In this document: in pieces, positions 27,166-37,098 of the stretch | Layout: every line of letters starts with the position of its first letter | Position numbering within the stretch: position 1 is the stretch's first letter | Assembly (NCBI RefSeq): GCF_001050515.1 | Contig: NZ_CAHS01000014.1 | Span: 1 to 64,000, forward strand | DNA length: 64,000 bases | Direction of reading: 5' to 3' | DNA from: Erwinia piriflorinigrans CFBP 5888 | GTDB taxonomy: Bacteria > Pseudomonadota > Gammaproteobacteria > Enterobacterales > Enterobacteriaceae | The notes under the pieces: model-generated | Told to the model about the DNA's origin: nothing | What the model saw: only the letters and a program-made list of their open reading frames with translations | Databases searched by the model: none | Translations under genes and position numbers: made by a program

Positions 27166-28452
27166 CTAACTGAACAACTCGGGGTGGGCGATAGCCGCGC
27201 TAACGGCATCGGTTAACTGCCGCAACGCCTGCGGCGTAATGACATACGGCGGCATCAGGTAAATCAGCCTGCCAAATGGCCGGATCCATACCCCGTGTTC
27301 GACGAAGAACTGCTGCATCGCCGCCTGCGCCACAGGTCGCTGCGCTTCCACCACGCCGATAGCCCCCAGCACGCGAACATCCGCGACTCCCGGCTGCGCA
27401 CGCAACGGCAGCAGCGCCGCGCGTAGCTGTTTTTCAATCGCCGTCACCTGTCCCTGCCAGCGGTTCTCCTGGAGCAGTGCCAGACTCTCGCTGGCGACGG
27501 CGCAGGCCAGCGGATTACCCATAAACGTTGGGCCATGCATAAAGCAGCCCGCCGTGCCGTTGCTGATGGTGTCGGCGACATGGCGGGTGGTTAAGGTGGC
27601 AGAGAGCGTCATGGTGCCGCCGGTCAGCGCCTTGCCTACGCAGAGAATATCGGGGCTGATGGCCGCGTGCTCACAGGCAAACAACCTGCCGGTGCGACCA
27701 AACCCGGTGGCTATCTCATCGGCTATCAGCAGCAGCTGATAGCGGTCGCAGAGTGCGCGTACCCGTTGCAGATAGCGCGGATGGTAAAAGCGCATCCCGC
27801 CCGCGCCCTGCACGATCGGTTCAAGGATCACCGCCGTCAGTGAGCGGTGATGTTGGCTTATCAGCTGCTCAATGGCGTCAGCGTCACTTTCCTGCCATTC
27901 GTCATCAAAGCGGCAGCCTGGGGCAGGCGCGAACAGATGTTCGGGCAGATAGCCCTGATACAGGCTGTGCATCGAGTTTTGCGGGTCGCACACCGACATC
28001 GCGGCAAAAGTATCGCCATGATAGCCGTGACGCAGCGTGAGAAAACGCTGCCGTTTTTCACCGCGCGCCTGCCAGTATTGCAGCGCCATTTTCATCGCCA
28101 CTTCCACCGCAACGGAACCCGAATCAGCAAGGAACACACACTCCAGCGGAGCAGGCGTCATCGCCACCAGCTTGCGGCACAGCGCCACCGCCGCCGGATG
28201 GGTAATCCCGCCAAACATCACATGCGACATCTGCGTTAACTGGTTCTGCAACGCCTGATTAAGGCGCGGATGGTTGTAACCGTGGATGGCGGCCCACCAG
28301 GAAGACATGCCGTCCACCAGCTGGCGGCCATCAGCCAGCTGGAGCGAGGTTCCCTGAGCGGAAACCATCGGGTAGCAGGGCAGTGGTGCGCTCATCGAGG
28401 TATAGGGGTGCCAAATATGGTCACGGTCAAAGGCAAGATCGTCCGGGGTCAT
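27166..28452 (-). CDS. bioA: Adenosylmethionine-8-amino-7-oxononanoate aminotransferase
   Basis: PLP enzyme that makes 7,8-diaminopelargonate, with S-adenosylmethionine as amino donor. The 428 aa contain DRDHIWHPYTSM at the start, the PLP region LIADEIATGFGRTG and the Schiff-base Lys in CVGKALTGG (about 273). It is transcribed away from bioBFCD from a shared 88-bp region containing the BirA operator. Confidence 0.96.
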   Translation of the reverse strand: MTPDDLAFDRDHIWHPYTSMSAPLPCYPMVSAQGTSLQLADGRQLVDGMSSWWAAIHGYNHPRLNQALQNQLTQMSHVMFGGITHPAAVALCRKLVAMTPAPLECVFLADSGSVAVEVAMKMALQYWQARGEKRQRFLTLRHGYHGDTFAAMSVCDPQNSMHSLYQGYLPEHLFAPAPGCRFDDEWQESDADAIEQLISQHHRSLTAVILEPIVQGAGGMRFYHPRYLQRVRALCDRYQLLLIADEIATGFGRTGRLFACEHAAISPDILCVGKALTGGTMTLSATLTTRHVADTISNGTAGCFMHGPTFMGNPLACAVASESLALLQENRWQGQVTAIEKQLRAALLPLRAQPGVADVRVLGAIGVVEAQRPVAQAAMQQFFVEHGVWIRPFGRLIYLMPPYVITPQALRQLTDAVSAAIAHPELFS

Positions 28453-28458
28453 AAAATC

Positions 28459-28495
28459 ACTTGTAAACCAAAAATAAAAAAATTAGTTTACAAGT
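28459..28495. promoter_or_regulatory. BirA operator of the divergent biotin genes
   Basis: ACTTGTAAAC (28459-28468) and GTTTACAAGT (28486-28495) form a perfect 10-bp inverted repeat with a 17-bp AT-rich spacer, matching the E. coli bio operator (TTGTAAACC...GGTTTACAA). BirA carrying biotinyl-AMP would silence bioA and bioBFCD together. Confidence 0.92.
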
Positions 28496-28540
28496 ATAAC
28501 CAGGCCGTACAGACAATTGACAGATTTTTTGGAGCAAGCA

Positions 28541-29572
28541 ATGGCAACACGTTGGACTCTTTCACAGGCGCAGGCGCTGTTTGAAAAGCCTTTTCTCGAA
28601 CTGATGTTCGAAGCCCAGCAGATACACCGTCAGCATTTTGACCCGCGCCAGGTGCAGGTCAGCACGTTGCTGTCGATCAAAACCGGGGCCTGTCCGGAAG
28701 ACTGTAAATACTGCCCGCAAAGCGCCCGTTATAAAACCGGGCTGGAATCGGAGCGCCTGATGGAGGTGGAAGAGGTGCTCAGTTCGGCGCGTAAGGCTAA
28801 AGCCGCCGGATCGGGCCGTTTTTGCATGGGGGCCGCATGGAAAAATCCTCACGAGCGCGATATGCCGTATCTGGAAAAAATGGTGCAGGGGGTGAAGGCG
28901 ATGGGGATGGAAACCTGCATGACGCTGGGTTCGCTCAGTCAGCAGCAGGCGCAGCGGCTGGCACATGCCGGACTGGATTACTACAACCACAACCTCGATA
29001 CCTCGCCGGAGTTTTACGGCAGCATCATCACCACGCGCAGCTATCAGGAGCGTCTTGATACGCTGGGTGAGGTGCGTGAGGCGGGAATCAAAGTCTGTTC
29101 CGGCGGTATTGTCGGACTGGGCGAGACGGTGCAGGACCGCGCCGGGCTGCTGGTGCAGCTGGCAAACCTGCCGGAGCCGCCGGAGAGCGTACCGATTAAT
29201 ATGCTGGTCAAGGTGAAAGGCACGCCGATGGCCGATAATGACGACGTCGACCCGTTTGACTTTGTGCGCACCATCGCAGTAGCACGCATTATGATGCCGA
29301 AATCCCACGTGCGGCTTTCCGCCGGACGAGAGCAGATGAGCGAGCAGACCCAGGCGATGTGCTTTATGGCCGGGGCCAACTCCATTTTTTACGGCTGCAA
29401 ACTGCTGACCACCCCCAATCCGGAAGAGGATAAAGACCTGCTGCTGTTCCGTAAGCTGGGGCTTAATCCACAGCACGGCACCACGCAATCCGGGGATAAC
29501 GCGCAGCAGCAGGCGCTGGCCGCTCAGCTACTCAGTGCCGATACTGAACAGTTTTACAACGCGGCGCTGTAA
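28541..29572 (+). CDS. bioB: Biotin synthase
   Basis: Radical-SAM enzyme that inserts sulfur into dethiobiotin. The CxxxCxxC cluster is C51, C55 and C58 (ACPEDCKYC), and the residues for the second 2Fe-2S cluster lie in FCMGAAW, ETCMTLG and KVCSGG. The 343-aa length is normal. The start MATRWT is chosen because GGAG is six bases upstream. The stop overlaps bioF by one base. Confidence 0.97.
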   Translation: MATRWTLSQAQALFEKPFLELMFEAQQIHRQHFDPRQVQVSTLLSIKTGACPEDCKYCPQSARYKTGLESERLMEVEEVLSSARKAKAAGSGRFCMGAAWKNPHERDMPYLEKMVQGVKAMGMETCMTLGSLSQQQAQRLAHAGLDYYNHNLDTSPEFYGSIITTRSYQERLDTLGEVREAGIKVCSGGIVGLGETVQDRAGLLVQLANLPEPPESVPINMLVKVKGTPMADNDDVDPFDFVRTIAVARIMMPKSHVRLSAGREQMSEQTQAMCFMAGANSIFYGCKLLTTPNPEEDKDLLLFRKLGLNPQHGTTQSGDNAQQQALAAQLLSADTEQFYNAAL

Positions 29573-30726
29573 TGGCCTGGTCACAGCGTATTGAACAGGC
29601 GCTCGCCAGGCGCCGCCTGAACGGACAGTATCGCCAGCGTCACGCCACCCAGCAGGCAGATGCCCGCACGTTGAGCGTGGCAGGGCGTGATTACCTCAAT
29701 TTTTCCGCTAACGATTACCTGGGGCTTAGCCACGACAGGCGCATTATCAGCGCCTGGCAGCAGGGGGCGGAGCGCTATGGCGTGGGTGCCGGAGGATCGG
29801 CGCATGTGACGGGTTACCGTGCCCCACAGGAGGAGCTGGAACAGCGGCTGGCCAGCTGGCTTGGCTACCGGCGGGCGCTGCTGTTTATCTCCGGGTTTGC
29901 CGCCAATCAGGCGGTTATCGCGGCGATGATGGCAAAAAATGACCGTATCTTCGCTGATAAGCTGTGCCACGCATCGCTACTGGAGGCCGCCAGCCTGAGT
30001 CCGGCCACGCTGCGCCGCTTCAGCCATAACCAGCCGTCTGCGCTGGCAAGACTGCTGGCAGCGGAAGGCGACGGAGAAACGCTGGTGGTGACGGAAGGGG
30101 TGTTCAGCATGGACGGCGATCGAGCTCCGCTAAAGTCGCTTCACCAGCTTGCTCAGACGAACGATGGCTGGCTGCTGGTGGATGATGCGCACGGCGTGGG
30201 CGTTTGTGGCGAGCAGGGGCGCGGCAGCTGCTGGCAGCAGGGCGTACAGCCTGAACTGCTGATTGTCACCTTTGGTAAAGCGTTTGGCGTCAGCGGCGCG
30301 GCGCTGCTGTGCAGTGACGATACGGCGGAATATCTGTTGCAGTTTGCCCGTCACCTGATTTACAGCACCGCCATGCCGCCCGCACAGGCCTGTGCCATTC
30401 AGGCCGCCTTAGGCTGCATTCAAAACGGCGACGAGTTGCGTCAGCAGCTGGAGGCGAATATCACCCGCTTTCGTCAGGGCGCGCGCGGGCTGCGCTGGCA
30501 GCTGGCGTTGTCTGACAGCGCTATTCAGCCACTTATCGTTGGTGATGAGCCGAAGGCGCTAAGGCTGGCCCAGCGGCTGCGGGTGAGCGGGTGCTGGGTG
30601 AGTGCCATCCGGCCACCAACCGTGCCGCCCGGCACGTCGCGCTTGCGTATTACGCTAAGCGCAGCCCACCGGGAGAGTGATATTGACCGCTTACTGGAGG
30701 CGCTGTATGCAACAGACGGTGAATAA
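29572..30726 (+). CDS. bioF: 8-amino-7-oxononanoate synthase
   Basis: PLP enzyme joining pimeloyl-thioester and L-alanine with loss of CO2. The 384 aa match E. coli BioF in length. The Schiff-base Lys is in [11 protein letters not shown] (about 236), after [10 protein letters not shown]. Its ATG overlaps the bioB stop (TAATG), and bioC begins inside its last codons. Confidence 0.96.
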   Translation: MAWSQRIEQALARRRLNGQYRQRHATQQADARTLSVAGRDYLNFSANDYLGLSHDRRIISAWQQGAERYGVGAGGSAHVTGYRAPQEELEQRLASWLGYRRALLFISGFAANQAVIAAMMAKNDRIFADKLCHASLLEAASLSPATLRRFSHNQPSALARLLAAEGDGETLVVTEGVFSMDGDRAPLKSLHQLAQTNDGWLLVDDAHGVGVCGEQGRGSCWQQGVQPELLIVTFGKAFGVSGAALLCSDDTAEYLLQFARHLIYSTAMPPAQACAIQAALGCIQNGDELRQQLEANITRFRQGARGLRWQLALSDSAIQPLIVGDEPKALRLAQRLRVSGCWVSAIRPPTVPPGTSRLRITLSAAHRESDIDRLLEALYATDGE

Positions 30727-31459
30727 ACAGGCGATAGCGGCAGCTTTTGGCCGTGCCGCCGGCAGCTACAATCAGCATGCCGAGTTGCAGCGCCAGTGTG
30801 GCGAGCGGCTGCTGGCCTATGCTCGCCCCGGCGACGCGCTACGGGTGCTTGACGCTGGCTGTGGCACCGGCTGGTTCAGCCAGCGCTGGCGATCGGATGG
30901 TCATCGGGTTACCGCGCTCGATCTGTCAGAAAAAATGTTGCAGCAGGCGCGAGATAATCAGGTGGCGGATTGCTATCAGATCGGTGACATCGAAGCGCTG
31001 CCCTTCGCCGACGCCAGTTTTGACCGCTGCTGGAGCAATCTGGCCGTCCAGTGGTGCAGCGACCTGCCGCAGGCGCTGCGTGAACTGCGGCGCGTCACCA
31101 GGCCGGGTGGGCAGGTGCTGTTTTCCACCCTGACGGAGGGATCGCTGCACGAAGTCAGTGCGGCCTGGCAGCACCTCGGGCGCAGCGCACCGCTCAACCA
31201 TTTTGCCAGCCTGCCGGTGATTGACCAGGCGGCAGACGGTATGACGCTGGCAAGCTATACGCTGACACAGGCATTCCCTGACGTGCTCAGCGCGCTGCGT
31301 TCTCTGAAAGGGATCGGCGCAACCCATCTGCATCAGGGGCGTTCACATAGCATGATGAGTCGGCGCGATGTGCAGCTGCTGGAGCAGGTATGGCGGCGCG
31401 ATGCGCGCGGCTGCCTGTTAAGTTATCAACTGGTATCAGGAGTGATTGAGTGTGAGTAA
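30707..31459 (+). CDS. bioC: Malonyl-ACP O-methyltransferase BioC
   Basis: Methylates malonyl-ACP with SAM so that fatty-acid synthesis can build the pimelate chain. The SAM motif [15 protein letters not shown] is at about residue 43, and WSNLAVQWC and [15 protein letters not shown] are family landmarks. The ATG at 30707 (MQQTVNKQ) has GGAGG six bases upstream and lies 20 bases inside bioF. The 250-aa length is typical. Confidence 0.95.
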   Translation: MQQTVNKQAIAAAFGRAAGSYNQHAELQRQCGERLLAYARPGDALRVLDAGCGTGWFSQRWRSDGHRVTALDLSEKMLQQARDNQVADCYQIGDIEALPFADASFDRCWSNLAVQWCSDLPQALRELRRVTRPGGQVLFSTLTEGSLHEVSAAWQHLGRSAPLNHFASLPVIDQAADGMTLASYTLTQAFPDVLSALRSLKGIGATHLHQGRSHSMMSRRDVQLLEQVWRRDARGCLLSYQLVSGVIECE

Positions 31460-32120
31460 ACGTTGGTTTGTCACCGGAACCGATACGGAAGTGGGGAAAA
31501 CCGTCGCCAGCTGTGCGTTACTGCAAGCGGCAAAGGCGGCAGGTTACCGCTGTGCAGGCTATAAGCCGGTGGCTTCTGGCTGTGAGGTCACCGCGCAAGG
31601 ATTGCGTAATGAGGATGCGCTGGCATTACAGAAGTACAGCAGCGTGCGCTTGCCGTACGAGATGGTCAATCCGCTGGCCTTTGCCGAGCCGACATCACCG
31701 CATATTATCAGTGCCGAGGAGCAGCGGCCGATTACCGCCTGCCAGCTTTCTGCCGGACTGGAGGCCGTCGCGGGGCAGGCTGACTGGGTGTTGACCGAAG
31801 GAGCAGGAGGATGGTTTACGCCGCTTTCCGCCAGTTTCACCTTCGCTGACTGGGTGGTACAACAGCAGCTGCCGGTGATCCTGGTGGTAGGGGTGAAACT
31901 GGGATGTATTAACCATGCGCTGCTGACCGCACAGGCGGTGCTCTCCAGCGGCCTGCCGCTGGCAGGCTGGATAGCTAACGGGATCCAGCCTGCTGGCAGA
32001 CGGCACCACGAATATCTGGCTACGCTCCATGCGCGTATTCCAGCCCCGTGTCTTGGTGAGATCCCCCATCTGACGTGGCCGGATCGCGACGATATCGGGC
32101 AGTACATGACCTTACCATAG
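31452..32120 (+). CDS. bioD: Dethiobiotin synthetase
   Basis: ATP-dependent carboxylation of diaminopelargonate to dethiobiotin. The P-loop GTDTEVGKT is at residues 8-16, and GYKPVASG and TEGAGGWFTPL follow. GTG at 31452 (VSKRWFVTG) is chosen from the E. coli N-terminus and AGGAG nine bases upstream; a TTG two codons earlier is the alternative. It overlaps bioC by eight bases. At 222 aa it is full length. Confidence 0.95.
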   Translation: MSKRWFVTGTDTEVGKTVASCALLQAAKAAGYRCAGYKPVASGCEVTAQGLRNEDALALQKYSSVRLPYEMVNPLAFAEPTSPHIISAEEQRPITACQLSAGLEAVAGQADWVLTEGAGGWFTPLSASFTFADWVVQQQLPVILVVGVKLGCINHALLTAQAVLSSGLPLAGWIANGIQPAGRRHHEYLATLHARIPAPCLGEIPHLTWPDRDDIGQYMTLP

Positions 32121-32129
32121 TGCTCTTCA

Positions 32130-32159
32130 GCCGACAGGAGCGAGACGGTTCCTGTCGGC
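32130..32159 (+). terminator. Hairpin after bioD
   Basis: GCCGACAGGA (32130-32139) and TCCTGTCGGC (32150-32159) form a perfect 10-bp stem 9 bp after the bioD stop. It lies between bioD and the convergent ATPase gene. No T run follows, so it may be Rho-dependent or act as an mRNA end. Confidence 0.55.
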
Positions 32160-32183
32160 GACGCGGTGCGCATAGCCGCTGTA

Positions 32184-32900
32184 TCATACCGCCAACCACG
32201 TATTGACCACGCTGTCATCGAGCAGCGCCACTTTACCGTGAGCCACATTACGCCCGCGATGCAGCAACAGAAAATAGTCAGCAACGCGGCGGATAAACGA
32301 CAGTCGCTGTTCCAGCAGCAGGATGGTCATACCGAAATCATGATTCAGACAGTGGATCAGATCCCCCATCTTTTCTTCCAGCCAGGATGACATACCTTCC
32401 GTAGGTTCATCCAGGATCAGCAGACTCGGCTGCAATACCAGCGCACGCGCCAGCGCCAGCTGCTGCTGCTGGTCGATAGGCAGTTCGCCGCTGCGCTGAT
32501 GGCGCAGTGACCAGAGCCCCGGAAACAGGTCAAAAACCATGTTTGGGATGGCCCGATGGCGTGTGATACCGGCTCCGGCCAACAGGGCGATCTGCAAATT
32601 CTCCTCAACGCTCATCTGAGTGAAAATGTGTCGCCGCTGCGGTACGTAACCTATGCCGAGTGCGGCACGCGTTTCCACCGGTTGTAACAGCAGATCCTGT
32701 GGCGGGCCGCTGGTGCCCTGCCAGGTCATGGAGCCGCTGTTGATCGGCAGATGTCCCATGATGCAGTTCACCAGCGTGGTTTTCCCCATGCCCTGCTGCC
32801 CAATAATACCGGTGCAGGTGCCGGGTTCGAGTTGCAAATCGACGTCCCACAAAATGTGGTTTTGTCCGTAAAACTGATTGACTGAGCGTAAACTGAGCAT
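32184..32900 (-). CDS. Solo ABC ATPase of the UrtE/LivF type with altered signature motif
   Basis: A 238-aa ATPase resembling UrtE, the urea-transporter ATPase of the branched-chain amino-acid (Liv) type: YGQNHIL, YVPQRRHIFTQMSVEENL and LLILDEPTEGM are typical. Walker A is GQQGMGKTT (34-42) and Walker B LLILDE (160-165). The signature, normally LSGGQ, is LPIDQ at 140-144, which should weaken ATP hydrolysis. No permease or binding-protein gene is near. Start chosen by GGAGGAG eight bases upstream. It may be a decaying remnant or a regulatory ATPase; E. coli has no gene here. Confidence 0.8.
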   Translation of the reverse strand: MLSLRSVNQFYGQNHILWDVDLQLEPGTCTGIIGQQGMGKTTLVNCIMGHLPINSGSMTWQGTSGPPQDLLLQPVETRAALGIGYVPQRRHIFTQMSVEENLQIALLAGAGITRHRAIPNMVFDLFPGLWSLRHQRSGELPIDQQQQLALARALVLQPSLLILDEPTEGMSSWLEEKMGDLIHCLNHDFGMTILLLEQRLSFIRRVADYFLLLHRGRNVAHGKVALLDDSVVNTWLAV

Positions 32901-33413
32901 CTGACACTCTCCTCCAGAAAGTTTTAGATCGCAGCTGTTTTGCTTACGCTCTTTGTCGTATGGCAAACAGTCCGGCGTTCCGTTAAGAACCCCTGCTGCT
33001 TTATGCTTTGTTGCTAAGGTGTTGTAAAAGCATGTGGCACCGGGCAAATATCTAACGATTAATAAATGCAATTAACGGGCCAGATTTGAATGGAGGTGAA
33101 GCTTGCAGCAGAACGGCTGGTTTCGCGGGTGATTAGTGAGAGATGCTAAACTATTCAGGTGGGTAAATAGCCCTTTGCACCGAATCTGTGCTTTTCTCTT
33201 ATCCCTCGTGGTGCAAATGCGATATAAAATACCATTGACATTGTTTACGCCGCTACGACAACAAAAATGCGCCACCACCGGATGAAAATGCCTATCTTCT
33301 CGCCGGTAATGCGTACCTGATACGTAAAAAAAAAAGACAAAAAAAATATTTAACCGTCTTAACCGTACGTGGGGACTCTTTATACACATCAGACGCCTCA
33401 AGCGTTGAAAACA

Positions 33414-33438
33414 GTTATCCACTATTCCTGTGGATAAC
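33414..33438. promoter_or_regulatory. Pair of inverted DnaA boxes
   Basis: GTTATCCAC (33414-33422) and GTGGATAAC (33430-33438) are perfect inverted copies with 7 bp between. Read on the minus strand the second is the perfect DnaA box TTATCCACA; the first is TTATCCACT. A DnaA-binding site is known in the E. coli uvrB upstream region. Confidence 0.7.
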
Positions 33439-33731
33439 CTTGTGCATTAGGGTGTGAAAACCTGCGCAATGCGAGAGCGGACGCGGCCTGGCGGCGGGTT
33501 GCTGCGAAACTCGACTTTCATTAAGAGTGATTAAAAATCAATTAGTTAATTAAAATCAATAAGCCATATCACATTGAATCCATTGGCAGTGGCTTTTGTG
33601 TCAGTGCTATTGACAAATGTTAAAATCTCAAACTCTCTGGGGATAACCTTTTTGCATATCCTGCGTACCGAGAGACGTAAAGTGCGGCAAAAGAACATCA
33701 TTGCTGTCGAATGTGGCATCATGAAATAAAG

Positions 33732-33747
33732 CTGTGATTATATCCAG
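33732..33747. promoter_or_regulatory. LexA (SOS) box of uvrB
   Basis: CTGTGATTATATCCAG fits CTGT-N8-CCAG, the same shape as the E. coli uvrB SOS box, in which the second half is also CCAG rather than ACAG. It lies 78 bp before the start codon, consistent with damage-inducible control. Confidence 0.75.
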
Positions 33748-33825
33748 TGTTTTTTGCTGGCAAAATCGTCAATGACGAGTAAAATAAGATCCGGTTCGTA
33801 TCCTTCTTCATCAGGTAGCCTGTTA

Positions 33826-35850
33826 ATGAGCAAAGTTTTCAAACTCAATTCCGAATTTAAACCCGCCGGCGATCAGCCGGAGGCTATCCGTCGCCTGGAA
33901 GAGGGGCTTGAAGATGGCCTGGCACATCAGACCCTGCTCGGCGTAACCGGGTCGGGAAAAACCTTTACCGTTGCTAACGTAATTGCCGATCTGAATCGCC
34001 CTACGATGGTGCTGGCACCGAACAAAACGCTGGCGGCGCAGTTGTACGGCGAAATGAAAGAGTTTTTTCCAGATAACGCGGTGGAGTATTTCGTCTCTTA
34101 CTACGATTACTACCAGCCCGAAGCCTATGTTCCCAGTTCTGATACCTTTATTGAAAAAGATGCGTCGGTGAATGAACACATAGAGCAGATGCGTTTGTCG
34201 GCGACTAAAGCGCTGCTGGAGCGGCGTGACGTGGTGGTGGTAGCATCCGTTTCCGCTATCTACGGCCTCGGTGACCCCGATCTCTATCTGAAAATGATGC
34301 TGCACCTGACGCGCGGTATGGTGATAGATCAGCGCGCCATTTTGCGCCGCCTGGCGGAACTCCAATATGCGCGCAACGATCAGGCCTTTCAACGCGGGAC
34401 ATTCCGCGTGCGCGGTGAGGTGATTGATATCTTTCCGGCAGAGTCCGATGACTATGCGCTACGCGTCGAGCTGTTCGACGAAGAAGTGGAGCGGCTGTCC
34501 ATTTTTGACCCGCTTACCGGCCAGATTGAGTCGGTGATCCCGCGTTACACCATCTATCCCAAGACTCACTATGTCACCCCGCGTGAGCGCATCCTACAGG
34601 CGATGGAAGAGATTAAAGATGAGCTGGCTGAAAGGAAAAAGGTGCTGCTGGAGAACAATAAGCTGTTGGAAGAGCAACGCCTGAGCCAGCGCACCCAGTT
34701 CGATCTCGAAATGATGAACGAGCTGGGCTACTGCTCCGGGATCGAAAACTACTCGCGCTATCTTTCCGGGCGCGGGCCGGGAGAAGCGCCGCCCACGCTG
34801 TTTGACTATCTGCCGGCCGACGGTCTGCTGGTGATTGACGAGTCCCACGTCACCATTCCACAGATTGGCGGCATGTACCGTGGCGACCGGGCGCGCAAAG
34901 AGACGCTGGTGGAATACGGTTTCCGCCTGCCGTCGGCGCTGGATAATCGCCCGATGAAATTTGAAGAGTTTGAGTCGCTGGCGCCACAGACTATCTACGT
35001 TTCCGCCACGCCGGGTAATTACGAACTGGAAAAATCAGGCGGCGAAGTAATCGATCAGGTAGTGCGTCCTACCGGTCTGCTCGATCCGATTGTTGAGGTG
35101 CGCCCGGTTGGCACTCAGGTGGACGATCTGCTCTCTGAAATCCGACAGCGTGTGGCGATTAACGAGCGCGTGCTGGTCACGGTACTGACCAAACGCATGG
35201 CGGAAGATTTAACCGAATATCTCACGGAGCACGGTGAAAGGGTGCGCTATCTGCACTCGGATATTGATACCGTAGAGCGCGTGGAAATCATTCGCGATCT
35301 GCGTCTCGGCAAGTTTGACGTGCTGGTGGGCATTAACCTGCTGCGTGAGGGCCTGGATATGCCCGAGGTCTCGCTGGTGGCGATCCTTGATGCGGATAAA
35401 GAGGGCTTCTTGCGTTCTGAACGTTCACTGATCCAGACCATTGGTCGTGCGGCGCGTAACCTGAACGGTAAGGCTATCCTTTATGGCGACAAGATTACCC
35501 CCTCAATGGCGCGCGCGATCGGTGAAACCGAGCGTCGCCGTGAGAAGCAGCAGCTGCACAATGAAGAACACGGCATTGTGCCACAGGGCCTGAACAAGAA
35601 AATCTCCGATATTCTTGAGCTGGGCCAGGGGCTGGCGAAGAACAAGGCCAAACCGCGTAACATGAAGGGGCGCAGCATTGTGGAAGACGATCCGGCTTAT
35701 GTCGATCTCTCTCCACAGGGGCTGCAAAAGCGTATTCACCAGCTTGAAGCTCAGATGCAGCAGCACGCACAGAATCTGGAGTTTGAAGAAGCGGCGCAGG
35801 TTCGTGACCAGCTGCATCAGGTGCGTGAACTGTTTATCGCGGCATCATGA
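33826..35850 (+). CDS. uvrB: Excinuclease ABC subunit B
   Basis: DNA-damage recognition helicase of nucleotide excision repair; receives DNA from UvrA and recruits UvrC. The 674 aa carry Walker [10 protein letters not shown] (39-47), the beta-hairpin [12 protein letters not shown] (about 92), DESH, the SAT-like VSATPGNYE and motif [11 protein letters not shown], and a C-terminal UvrC-binding UVR motif ([14 protein letters not shown]). The start MSKVFKLNS follows the E. coli protein; an in-frame start 24 codons upstream would cover promoter sequence. Confidence 0.97.
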   Translation: MSKVFKLNSEFKPAGDQPEAIRRLEEGLEDGLAHQTLLGVTGSGKTFTVANVIADLNRPTMVLAPNKTLAAQLYGEMKEFFPDNAVEYFVSYYDYYQPEAYVPSSDTFIEKDASVNEHIEQMRLSATKALLERRDVVVVASVSAIYGLGDPDLYLKMMLHLTRGMVIDQRAILRRLAELQYARNDQAFQRGTFRVRGEVIDIFPAESDDYALRVELFDEEVERLSIFDPLTGQIESVIPRYTIYPKTHYVTPRERILQAMEEIKDELAERKKVLLENNKLLEEQRLSQRTQFDLEMMNELGYCSGIENYSRYLSGRGPGEAPPTLFDYLPADGLLVIDESHVTIPQIGGMYRGDRARKETLVEYGFRLPSALDNRPMKFEEFESLAPQTIYVSATPGNYELEKSGGEVIDQVVRPTGLLDPIVEVRPVGTQVDDLLSEIRQRVAINERVLVTVLTKRMAEDLTEYLTEHGERVRYLHSDIDTVERVEIIRDLRLGKFDVLVGINLLREGLDMPEVSLVAILDADKEGFLRSERSLIQTIGRAARNLNGKAILYGDKITPSMARAIGETERRREKQQLHNEEHGIVPQGLNKKISDILELGQGLAKNKAKPRNMKGRSIVEDDPAYVDLSPQGLQKRIHQLEAQMQQHAQNLEFEEAAQVRDQLHQVRELFIAAS

Positions 35851-35860
35851 CGGACCTGAT

Positions 35861-35891
35861 GGCAGCACGAGATGGTTTATGCCGTGCTGCC
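35861..35891. terminator. Hairpin between convergent uvrB and ybhK
   Basis: GGCAGCACG (35861-35869) pairs perfectly with CGTGCTGCC (35883-35891). It fills most of the 49-bp gap between the two stop codons and could act on both transcripts. The T runs are poor. Confidence 0.6.
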
Positions 35892-35899
35892 AGAACTTA

Positions 35900-36808
35900 T
35901 CAGCCCAGCGATTGTATTGCGTGCTCCAGCGCCAGACGCAGCAGTTGACGGTCATGGCGATAGGGCACATCTCCTGCTTCCAGCGGTTGCTGGATCACCA
36001 GACGTTGCTCTAGCCGGGTATGATCGGCGCAGGGGCCTAGCACCAGCGCATCAATAACCTGCTTTCCTATCACCTTTTCCATTATTTCCAGCTTGTCAGC
36101 AGTGGTCAGTCTGGCGGCCGCAGGACTCAGCTCTTTACCCAGATTACCGATAAATACCATTTTCGCCGGGGTGCGGCGCAGTGCCTGTGCCATTTCCGGC
36201 AGCAGTAAAACCGGCATCAGGCTGGTGTAAAAACTGCCCGGGCCGATCAGTATCAGATCCGCTTGACCAATTGCTTCTACCGCTTCACGCGTGGCAGACA
36301 CCGAAGGGGAGAGCATCAGCTCCTCTGGCGGGCGCTCCATCAGGTCAATTTCCGTTTCTCCATAGATCAGCTGCCCGTCCAGATCGCGCGCCACCAGATC
36401 CACCGGTTGTTCGGACATCGGGATGAGAAATGCGTCAACCTTGAGCAGATTGCGGATCAAATTAATCGCTTCTAACGGCCGGACGCTGAGATGATCGAGT
36501 GCCTTCAACATCAGATTGCCAAGATTATGCCCTGCCAGTTCGCCATTACCGCTGAATCGGTATTCGAACATTGCTGATGCTATGCTGGGTTCAGCAATTA
36601 ACTGATTAAGACAGTTGCGCATGTCTCCCCAGGCAATTCCCCCTTCGGAGCGGCGGATGCGCCCGGTGGAGCCGCCGTTATCCGTGGTGGTCACAATGCC
36701 GGTCAGGCGTGAACCCAGAGGTGAAAGGGAGGACATCACGCGGCCCAGTCCGTGTCCTCCCCCCAAAGCCACCACACGATCGAGGTCAGCTAAAGTGCGA
36801 TTGCGCAT
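35900..36808 (-). CDS. ybhK: YbhK, YvcK/CofD-like nucleotide-sugar-binding protein
   Basis: Member of the YvcK (GlmR) family, whose Gram-positive members bind UDP-GlcNAc and control the flow of carbon to the cell wall; the role in enterics is not established. The nucleotide-binding motifs [31 protein letters not shown] and [14 protein letters not shown] are intact. The start MRNRTL gives 302 aa, as in E. coli; an ATG four codons earlier is possible. It is convergent with uvrB and divergent from moaA. Confidence 0.92.
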   Translation of the reverse strand: MRNRTLADLDRVVALGGGHGLGRVMSSLSPLGSRLTGIVTTTDNGGSTGRIRRSEGGIAWGDMRNCLNQLIAEPSIASAMFEYRFSGNGELAGHNLGNLMLKALDHLSVRPLEAINLIRNLLKVDAFLIPMSEQPVDLVARDLDGQLIYGETEIDLMERPPEELMLSPSVSATREAVEAIGQADLILIGPGSFYTSLMPVLLLPEMAQALRRTPAKMVFIGNLGKELSPAAARLTTADKLEIMEKVIGKQVIDALVLGPCADHTRLEQRLVIQQPLEAGDVPYRHDRQLLRLALEHAIQSLG

Positions 36809-36980
36809 TATTTTGTCCATGAGGTTATCAGCAGATTATCGCGATACATTTTACGCTATCTGGCGGGGAAAGTGCCGCGAAAATTCGCTATATATTAAAA
36901 TGCATAGCGAAACTCTGTACTGGTAACAGCAAATCTTTAGCGTTAACATTCCCGTTACCACGGTTTGCCGATGTCGGCAG

Positions 36981-37095
36981 ATCACACTAAAGCTCTGATA
37001 CCTGTGTCCTGAAGGATATGGTGTCATGGCCGCAACCATTGAGTTGCCAGGGTGCAGAAAGAAATGCCTGCATCTCCCGTTTTGGAAAGGTGTCA
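36981..37095 (+). ncRNA. Probable molybdenum-cofactor (Moco) riboswitch in the moaA leader
   Basis: The 5' leader of the moa operon folds into several paired elements: GATACC (36997-37002) with GGTGTC (37020-37025), GCAAC (37032-37036) with GTTGC (37042-37046), and GGGTGCAG with CTGCATCTCCC around the loop AAAGAAATGC. This last hairpin and the following CGTTTTGGAAAGGTGTC resemble the E. coli moaA leader, which holds the Moco RNA motif. The element ends in the GGAAAGG ribosome site, so folding could hide it. The outer boundary is approximate. Confidence 0.68.
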
Positions 37096-37098
37096 CTG

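Larger units (their letters stand above)
32901..33825. other. Long intergenic region upstream of uvrB
   Basis: About 925 bp without a convincing gene. A minus-strand reading frame at 33072-33422 has no ribosome site, unusual composition and no recognisable motif. The region holds the paired DnaA boxes and the LexA box listed separately, a TTGACA at 33610-33615, and an AT-rich stretch at about 33520-33650. E. coli uvrB likewise has a long, complex promoter region. Confidence 0.6.

Noticed and set aside
28562-29488. 308-codon frame antisense to bioB
   Set aside because: It is the shadow of bioB in GC-rich sequence; His-rich, without a start site or domains, while bioB is certain.
33072-33422. 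116-codon minus-strand reading frame upstream of uvrB
   Set aside because: It has no ribosome site, an odd composition rich in Cys, His and Arg, and overlaps the DnaA-box pair. No motif is recognisable.
33744-33761. Palindrome CCAGTGTTTTTTGCTGG near the LexA box
   Set aside because: The halves read CAG...CTG, the reverse of the LexA orientation. It overlaps the real box at 33732-33747.
37018-37098. Longer moaA with an extra 27 codons
   Set aside because: The extension is coded by the riboswitch-like leader, has no family match, and the ribosome site GGAAAGG fits the GTG at 37099.
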